NCBI GenBank assembly: GCA_023213315.1
Contig: JAKCPI010031558.1
Location: 1 to 64,000, forward strand
Length of the DNA stretch: 64,000 nucleotides
Direction: 5' to 3'
Source: Euborellia annulipes
Taxonomy: Eukaryota > Arthropoda > Insecta > Dermaptera > Anisolabididae
In this document: in pieces, positions 48,754 through 57,700 of the stretch
Numbering within the stretch: the stretch's first letter is position 1
How the letters are laid out: the number at the start of each line of letters is the position of its first letter
Position numbers and translations under genes: made by a program
The notes under the pieces: generated by a model
Told to the model about the DNA's origin: nothing
Databases searched by the model: none
Seen by the model: only the letters and a program-made list of their open reading frames with translations

Positions 48754-51700
48754 GACAGAACATGTTACGAAAACCAATTTTTTGAATTCAGGGGACCTCA
48801 AAACGTGAAGAACCATAAAAATTTCGACATCGAATTTTTGACATGAATCCAATACTTTATATATATATATATATTATCATAATTGTAGAGCTAAGAGAAA
48901 GTAAAGATAAATTTCGGGTGGGGGAGATGTAGATTCCGAAACCCCTTCTCCCCTCTCCTACTCCCCAAAAATCAGTCCCTGACGGGACTGGTCGACCAGC
49001 TCTCGACGTGTTCATCTCAAATCACCATTCTCTCAAAACACCATTGACAAATTCAAATTTCAATAAATGAATGTAGAGTCTTATATTAGTCTTTTGTTTT
49101 TTATGATTTAGGAGAAATAACAAAAGAATTAGTTTTTTTTTTATTTCTTATATATAATATATATATTTTATATTAATACTTTACGAAAAATAAGCAATTT
49201 TCATTTTTGTTAAAATTTTTTTAAAATAAAATAAACATATTTTTAAGAAATTATTTTTTTATAATAAAAAGGATACAATTTTTTTTTCTTTTCTAATAAT
49301 TTGTAATAATATATAGAAATTTGAATTTTTTTTCTCTTCTGGGGGGGGGTTAAAACCCTAAAAACCCCCCCTGGTTGCGCCACTGCAAAGAGTACTAGTA
49401 CTTTACAGATGTACTTTTTGACTTTTTTGATAAATCATTATTTTGTAGATGATGCTTTTGAAAATATATATTCTCGCTTCGTCCAAAATTGTTTGAAGCA
49501 CACTTGTACTTCATAGGAAATATTGAAGAAATGCTCTGGTGACAAATTATGTTTATCAATTTTATCTCCAGGGATTTAACTATCCAAAACTAAATATATC
49601 TCTATTTAACAAGACTATGTTTTTTGTTGCTGAGGCCAAGCACCCCATGGCCCCCCGGAATTGAACCCAGAATCTTAGGCCTTTCCGGGGCATCGGTGTG
49701 GTATCCACTCTCGCCGCAAATGCGGGAGATTCTGGGTTCGATTCCGGGTGCTCACCAACATAAAATATACTCTCAGTTTTGTTAAATATTGATATATCTA
49801 TGACTCAGTTAAAGTCCGAATCGAGGTATATTGAATACCAATATCTTATTCAAATATAAAGAGCACGAAAAATATTTTAATATATCTCAACACAAAAAAA
49901 ATCTGGCATGATAGCACATTACACAAGATTTTACTGCCGAAGATAAGAGAAAGTTGTGTGCCGTGCGGTCAGACACCTAAGATTTTTACTTTTTTCTATT
50001 CAAATCTTTAACTCAACAATGGATTGTGGTTTCTATTAAACTAGTACAAAGCATAGATGAGGCCAAGGCTCGATTTGAGCTGTAGAGCCATCGAAGAAGA
50101 AGAATTAAACTAATACAAAAATATTATTATATTATTCTTTGGTTGGCATTCCAACGAAAAGTTGGCCAAACAGACCGTATCAGATGGACAGACAGACAGA
50201 CATTTTTTTAAGATCTTTTTCGGCATCTAAGGCCATTGTCTAAATGGGAAGGGGTCTACCCTTCCCTATTTATTTCAAATGATTGATAGGCAATTTAAAT
50301 GAAATAAATTTTTCTCGTACCTGAAACCCCAGGCACTAGAAGCTAATATCTTCTCTCTGAGTCACGGGTCACGGGCTAATTTTCTCGACATAGAATTTTT
50401 GATATGATCGCAATACTTTCTCTCTATATACAGTATATTTAATATATAGGGTAAGAGAAAGTAATAAAGGCCTCCCGCCCTCAAAGGCTAGTAACGCCGC
50501 TGACTTCATGTAGATTGAGATACTATATCTTGATAACCGGCAAAGTATGAATCGACGTCATCCTATAAAATACCTAGATATTTTATAGCAAAGTATGAAA
50601 TATGAAATATAAATATATTAATACTTTACCTAGGCATTGTATATAATACCCAGGAATTCTATAAAATGACAAATACGTTTAGGGCACAGTATGAAAAAAA
50701 ATAAATTTTTTAATCTAAAAGAGAACGGGCTAATTTATAATTTGAATACAAGTATTTCTGAAAAAAAAAAAAAAAAAAAAAAAAACAGAATTCGGTTTTT
50801 CGGGGAAACCCCGGTTTCTCGGTTTTTGATAATATAGCAAAAAATCCGGTTATCCGGTTTCGGTTTCCACCAGGGCCCCCACCCCTATCCCTCTCTGTCT
50901 GACTAGGTTATCTATTTAATTTCCATATTCATTACATATCGCCCCAAATTGCTTCCATTCTTATCATATTCGATTTATCATTGCCCAGGCCCAACCTATG
51001 TTGGCAAATTGCTTCACCGAATTGCCATAAGTCTTTCAGATATATTGATAATCCACTTTGAGTTGAGGAATGTAAAATGATCATAGTTGTGTAGGTGCCT
51101 TCTACCCCCTCTCCTTAACGCCCCAATCAAAATTTCCCTTCTCTTTTATTAGCATCCAAATCCGGCATATACCTACATAATTTAAATCTCTTATTAAAGT
51201 CAACCATTTTATTTTATATCGTCTCTAAAATTTACCTTGAACTGTTAAAGTGTCAGGGACAAATGCAATGACTTCATGTTTTTATTATTATTAATTTTTT
51301 TTAGAGATTTGTTTGTCTTATTTTAGTTTGATTGATAGTATTTATTAATAATATTAAACATTAATCTTGTAGTTAATTGAGGTATGTTTTCATAGCCTTG
51401 AACTAGAAATTGTGTTTATTAGCCTATTGCTGAGTTTAGATCGATCACTTCATTGATATTCATTTTCTTTTAAACAGATTTAAATTCTGTTTTATTATTA
51501 TTTATTAATAGGTACAATGCCCCATGCTATATTTATTGTTGGAACTTCTCAGTAGAGATGGGAAACTTCCCCTCGCACCCTCATATGAATGTTAATTACT
51601 TTCTCCAGTCTTTAAACATTCAACAAAATTTTTTTTTCTGGCGTTGTTTTTGATCCTCTCGCCAATTATTATTGCAAAATTAAAATTTTTTGCTATGTGT

Positions 51701-54700
51701 TATTTGCAAACAAATAGCCAAGCTTTAAAAAATCATAACCCACCCTTCCAGCTTCAGGGGTAAATTTTGGTCGCGCAACTGTTTTATTGTAGAGCAAGGA
51801 TGCTGGAAAGCTTTTCTTTTAGAAAAATCTTTTATATACAGTACGGTAAAGTCGGATAAAACCGGGACCCTAATGGTTTTTACTTTTTATTTATTCGCTA
51901 TGGGAATGAAACAGTCAAAATTTGTATTAAACTAATAAATTGATCCCTTCTGAATATGGGCGTAACTGGAGAATTTGGCTGGGGCCATGGGACCAGCCAT
52001 CCTCGCTGGAGAGGGGGGGGGGGACATGGGACCAGCTATCCTTCGGAGGGCCTGGAAAGCCCCATATTTTCTCAATTTTTCTTGGGGCAGGGCGCCACCC
52101 CCCCCCCCCCCAGGCACTCCCCTAGTTACGCTCAAGCTTCTGAAGAAAAAGCAACAAAATCAGTGGTGAACAATTGCAATTAAGATCATAAAAACACATT
52201 TTCCCGGTTCGGGAACTGGAAAGAATAATTAAATAAAAACACATTAATACATCGCAATAAAACTATTTATTAAATAAAATGACCAATATTAAATTTTGCA
52301 TTATATTAAATGTTTCGGGTGCCCATGACCCGTGGCTCAGAGAGAAGCCGGAGTCCCGGGTTCGCTTCCCGTCCCAAGCGAGAAAAATTTATATTATTTG
52401 ATTTGAATACAAATCATTTGAATTAAATTGGGGTGAGGTCTAAATGGCCTTAGATGTCTAAAAAGACCTTAAAAAAATGTTTCGGGTAATCTGGCATTTT
52501 CAGAAGGCCGGTCCCGTTTAGGCCGAACTAGCAAGACTCTACTGTATTAATTGTTTGAAAAGAGGTTGCCTGAAAAATTGTGGCACATGATCAAGAAAGA
52601 GCGAGGAGTTAAATAAATATATTTGTGGGTTTTTTATTTGCCCGGGGGGTAAGAAAAGGTGAGGGTTCGTGGCGGGGCCGATTTAATTGGAGGCGGGGCT
52701 AGCTTATACAATATATTAAATGAAAGTAAGGGAGAGGAAGGCACCACCTTTGCAGACCAGAAAAAGATTATTGAATTTGCTTACAAATTATTAAATCATT
52801 ATTTTTAGTTGATTACTATCTCGGTAAATGGCCTGGAAAAAAATTGTGAACTCGTATTTATTCTTGTAATTAGAATTTCATTTTAATTTGCTTTTAAAAT
52901 GATCTCTTGAACAAGAATTAACCGTTATTATAATTTAATTTGAATCCCGATAAATATTTCGTTCCGGTAAAAATTAAATAAAAATTGTTTTTTAACCACA
53001 AATGATGCAAACGTGTTCAGGAGATTAATCCAAGCGTGACTGGCTGTAAATGAACCAAATGACGTAACGAAGAAGAGGTTGGCGAGAGAGGACAGAAGGA
53101 CGTGTTGTGGTCGGTGTTAAACATGTATCAATGAACAAGGAGTAATCTGAGAAACAATGACCGCAAATTATTAAAAGTCAATAAATATATTTTGTGGTTT
53201 TAAAATTTATTCATTACTACTACTACTTATTACAAAAAAGAGGAAAAAACCTCAAAATTATTACTATATAATTTTTGGCTCGTCCTCGCAAGAGCCGTTG
53301 TTGACCTTGGGGGTTAATTTAAAAGGATAACTTATTTTTATTTTCTCTTACCTATATATAGTATGTAATATTTATACCCGCAGGCCCTGATGATGACTAT
53401 CTAGTTCAAAATTTGTACAAGTTAGTTGGCTAAAAAACTGAAAATAAAAAATTTAAGAATAATAATCTTTTATTTCTCAACCTAACTGTCCATCAGTTAA
53501 CTTGACGAGGAAACCTGCTGCTACAATTATAAATATTTACTGATGTATATATTTCAAATTTTTAAATAAATTCCTTCTGGCTCGTCCTCGCATAGAGCCG
53601 TTGTTGAATCCCTTTGGGGATTTGCATGTAAATTTCGACTCAAAAGGGTAACTTTTTACACATTTTTTTTTCAATTCTTATGAAATTTTTTATTTAATTA
53701 GAATTATTTAATTTGTATAAAATACCTGTTATTCAAATGTGAGATTAAAATTTAAAAAATATCTATAGTAGTTAACATTTAAAACGCAAATTTGGAATTA
53801 AGGTGCTATGGGAAACTAAAAATATCTCGACACAAGCACAGAACACAATTTTCGAATACCGAAGGTAAGAGAAAATTGTGTGCTGTGCGACCAGCAACAC
53901 CATATTTTTTATTATTATAAATCTTATTTTTTGTTCTTTATCGATTAATTCTAATTTCTTCTTTATTTTTTTTTTCAGCTGTGGCAGAGGAATGCAGCGA
54001 TTTTATTTTAGCTACATTAGATTTATCAAGAATATTCAAATGTGATCATTATCCTGATACTGAAAATCAAGAGGAATGCGTCAATTTTGCCAGAGGTACA
54101 GAGGCCTAGTTGTTTTAAATTCAAAAGGGAGTGATTAATTAGAATTAAATTAAACGAAGCCTTTTCGAAGACAAAATGTGATATACTAAAAATTATTTAT
54201 GTAATATCGTATCCAAAAACCAATTTTTTTTATCAAATATAATTTTGTAATCATATAAAATAATTATTTGGAGAGACAAAGTCATAATTATATAAAATAT
54301 TTAACTAAATTACACCATTTATAGCCAATTGGTTAACTAACATTTTATAATTTATATTTTATAATAAAAAGCTATATGACCCGAGAAGAATTTTTATTGA
54401 AGGTATTCTCATTAAAAATAGCCATGAACTATGGTATAAAATTATAGTGGTCTTTTTCTCCCAATAGGCAAATAAAATGCCAACCCAATAATACCTCTTC
54501 GTACGTCTTCGCTTTTCGCAATTATTAACTATCTTTTATAGTTTTATGAAATTTTTTCAGAAGAGAAATGCATGGAAAAGGAGTTCCGATGCCTTGAAGG
54601 CACTTGCATTCCAAATCGGTGGAGATGTGATAATACAAAAGACTGTGCTGGAGGTGAAGATGAACTTAATTGTACTAAATGCGCTTCTAACGAATTCAGG

Positions 54701-57700
54701 TGAGAATTACTATTTAAACTCTAACAATAATATTTTGACATTTAAAAGAGTTCTTTATTTTTTAATTTATCAATATATTGTCATTAGGTCTAAACATTCA
54801 CTTTTACTACTGAATGGCAAAACCCATTGAAAAGCATTGGGCCCTATCTCAATTTTCAAAATCCAAACTATTTAAGGGGCTTCAGGAGGACACATTGAAT
54901 CTCCGAATCAGAAACTACTGAGGAATTTTAAACTGTTTTTATGCGTTTTTACTTTCTCATACCCTATATATGAAATATATAGAGAGAAAGTATTCGATTC
55001 ATGTCAAAAATTCGATGTCGAGATTTTTTTTTAATGATTTAAATACATGTATAAGAATTAGATTTTCGGTTTAACTGTGGTTTATTTGTAAAAATTACAG
55101 GTTGTTACATCCTTTGTAATCTTAGCTGAATTGTACCTGAAGAAGGCCACAGAATGAGTGGCCGAAACGTTGTAATTTTTACAAATAAACCACAGTTAAA
55201 CCAAAAATCTAATTCTTTTACTAATGATAACAACTGTGAAAGCCTAAATTCCAAAGTTTAAATACATGAGCATTTTACATAATAGAAGGCCTTCTTTTTA
55301 ATTATTATACTATTAATTTAAAAAAAAAAAATTATATATATATAAAATGCAAAACAAACTCTATTATGAAAATTGTAATTTTTTTCAAATCTAAAAATGT
55401 AAAAATCATTAAAAATATAGTCCTACACCTGTTGGCAAATTTTCGTAATAGTTGGGCTTTTTTGCTAAATTTTTTTACCCCTAGCATCATCTTATCGGCA
55501 AAAACATACGAACAGCATAGCCGAAGAGCCTTAATAGTTAATTAAATCTTTGAAATGAAAAATCATAAAAATTTATAAAGATAACTGGAAGGAGACCTAC
55601 ATATTTCTTAATGACTCTATTATGCATGTTAAAAAAAAAAACCATCTGAAACCAGTGGAAAAATTATTAAAGGTGAAAATCTACTTTAGATGGAGGCACG
55701 GCCAGTGGCGTCATTTCAACTTTTTCTTGGGGGGGGGGGGCAAATTTTTTCTTGGGGGCAAACATTTTTTTTTCTTAAAATTTACTTACAAATGGGTACC
55801 CAAATTTGACCAAAACATATTTAATTTAATTAATTGTTTAATTTTGTACAGTTTGTATATTCGTTGATGTATTTTGGAGTATTTTATTTAGAATAATATA
55901 AAATTTTATAAAAATCAGAGCCCTTGGGGGGGGGGGCAAATGTCCCCCCTCCCCCCAAATGACGCCACTGGGCACGGCTAGTTTTATATTATCTCGCTAC
56001 TGGAGACTTTTTTTAAATTACTATAGTATTAGCTTGTTTTAGATTATTATGTCTTTTAAAGGTCTTTTTCGGCATCTAAGGTCATTTAGACCCCATTCCT
56101 ATCTTTTTAAATGATTTGTAGTCAATTCAAATGAAATGAATTTTTCTCGCTTGGGAAGGGAAGCGAACCCGGGACCCCAGCCATGAGAAGCTAATATCTT
56201 CTCTCTGAACTACGGGTCACGGGCATTATTATAATGTTGATTATAATAAATTTTATGATTGATTGCAGGTGTGAAAGTGATCAACAATGTTTACCAGCTC
56301 GTTGGCATTGTGATGGTCAAAAGGATTGCAGAGATGGATCTGATGAGATAAATTGTGCAGCACAGCGAAGAGGAGGATGTGGCCATGGACAATTTCGATG
56401 CGCAGATAGAAGCGCCTGTATTCCAGCATCTTGGATATGTGATGGTTCTTCACAATGCAGAGATGGATCTGATGAGCGAAATTGCTCATTTTTTGGTTAG
56501 CATTATTTTTCAACCTACAGAAACCCAAAAAGATAAAAGATAAGAATTTTGGAAAATAATGATACCGTAAAATTAAATTTGGGTTTTCAATCTTTGTCAT
56601 TCACAGAATCTTTTATCTAATTATTGACTTACAAGTGTTTACCTCGGCTACGCCCCCTGGAGGCGAGCAAATGCATAAGTTTTTCTTCCTCACTGTTTGG
56701 AAATTTTGCAATTACTCGCCGAAGGCAAAACATAAGTGTTTTAAATTTCCCTCTCCGACTCCACTTCCTTTTAACTCTGGCCACTCTGAGCCCTGACAGG
56801 CACATACACACTACACACAGGAAGTCAGTGGCTAGCGCTTTATATATAGTAATGATAATGATTACTTACTTGTCTTTGAAATTTTTTTTGGGGGGAGGTG
56901 AGGCAAATGGCCTCCTCTCCCCACCATTTCCCTTTGAAATTATATATTTTGAAATATTTCATTTAGAACAATATAAAATTTAAAAAGGACCAGAGCCCTT
57001 ACAAAGGGGAGGCAAATGGCCTCCTCGATCCACCATTTGCCTCTGGTCCTTTTTAAATTTTATATTGTTCTAAATAAAATATTTCAAAATATATAATTTC
57101 AAAACAGGCATATAATCTGTAAACAATTAATTAAATTAAATATCTTTTGGCCAAATTTGAAATACCTATTTATTTGTAAGTTAAAAAAAACAAAAAAAAA
57201 CATCTTTAGCAAGACTTCTGATTTCTTTTAAATTTTATTTTATTTTATTTTAATTAAAATATTTAAAAATAATGATAATTAGACTCTTTAGCCTGTTAAT
57301 ACAAAGATATTTTTTTACAAATGAATTTTTTTTTTGGGAATTTTAAGAAAAAAGATGTTCGCCACCCCCCTCACCCTACACAAACGATTTATTCATTAGA
57401 AGAAAGATAAAAATTAAAATGTTTCTAATAAAATAATCTTTTATTTGTCAACATATCAAAATAAAAAGATTGAACATTTTAAAATAATTTAATTTTTACG
57501 TAGCCTACATTCTTTTTGGTCTATTGGATATAAACTTTTTTAGAAAATTCAATAGAATTTTAAAAATTATTTATGATCTACAATTCCATAATAAAAAAGA
57601 AGCTACTTAAAAATTGATTTAAATCAAACTTTTAATTGTTGAACTGTTTTCATGTATAATAATTTATAAATATTAACAGATTAAAAAAATATTTTGTCAA

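Larger units (their letters stand above)
47380..49385 (+). mobile_element. hAT-A copy 2, 8-bp duplication
   Basis: CAGTGGCGCAACCAGG and CCTGGTTGCGCCACTG; CAAAGAGT flanks at 47372-47379 and 49386-49393. Uninterrupted HNE copies read CCAAAGAGTACTAGTAC, so the insertion is proven by an empty site. It has the same internal hAT-B position and HNE fragment as copy 1, but lacks FB2 and the 16111 element. Confidence 0.85.
51839..52544. mobile_element. Pogo/Tigger-like element with TA flanks
   Basis: CAGTACGGTAAAGTCGGATA and the complement of AGCAAGACTCTACTG, flanked by TA (51837-51838 and 52545-52546). Both ends continue to a GGGACC word. It contains an hAT insertion and a SINE-1. No transposase frame remains. 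Confidence 0.55.

Noticed and set aside
52310..52400. Possible functional tRNA gene from the A- and B-box-like words
   Set aside because: No cloverleaf with matched acceptor stem; the 11-bp duplication and A tail show it is a SINE.
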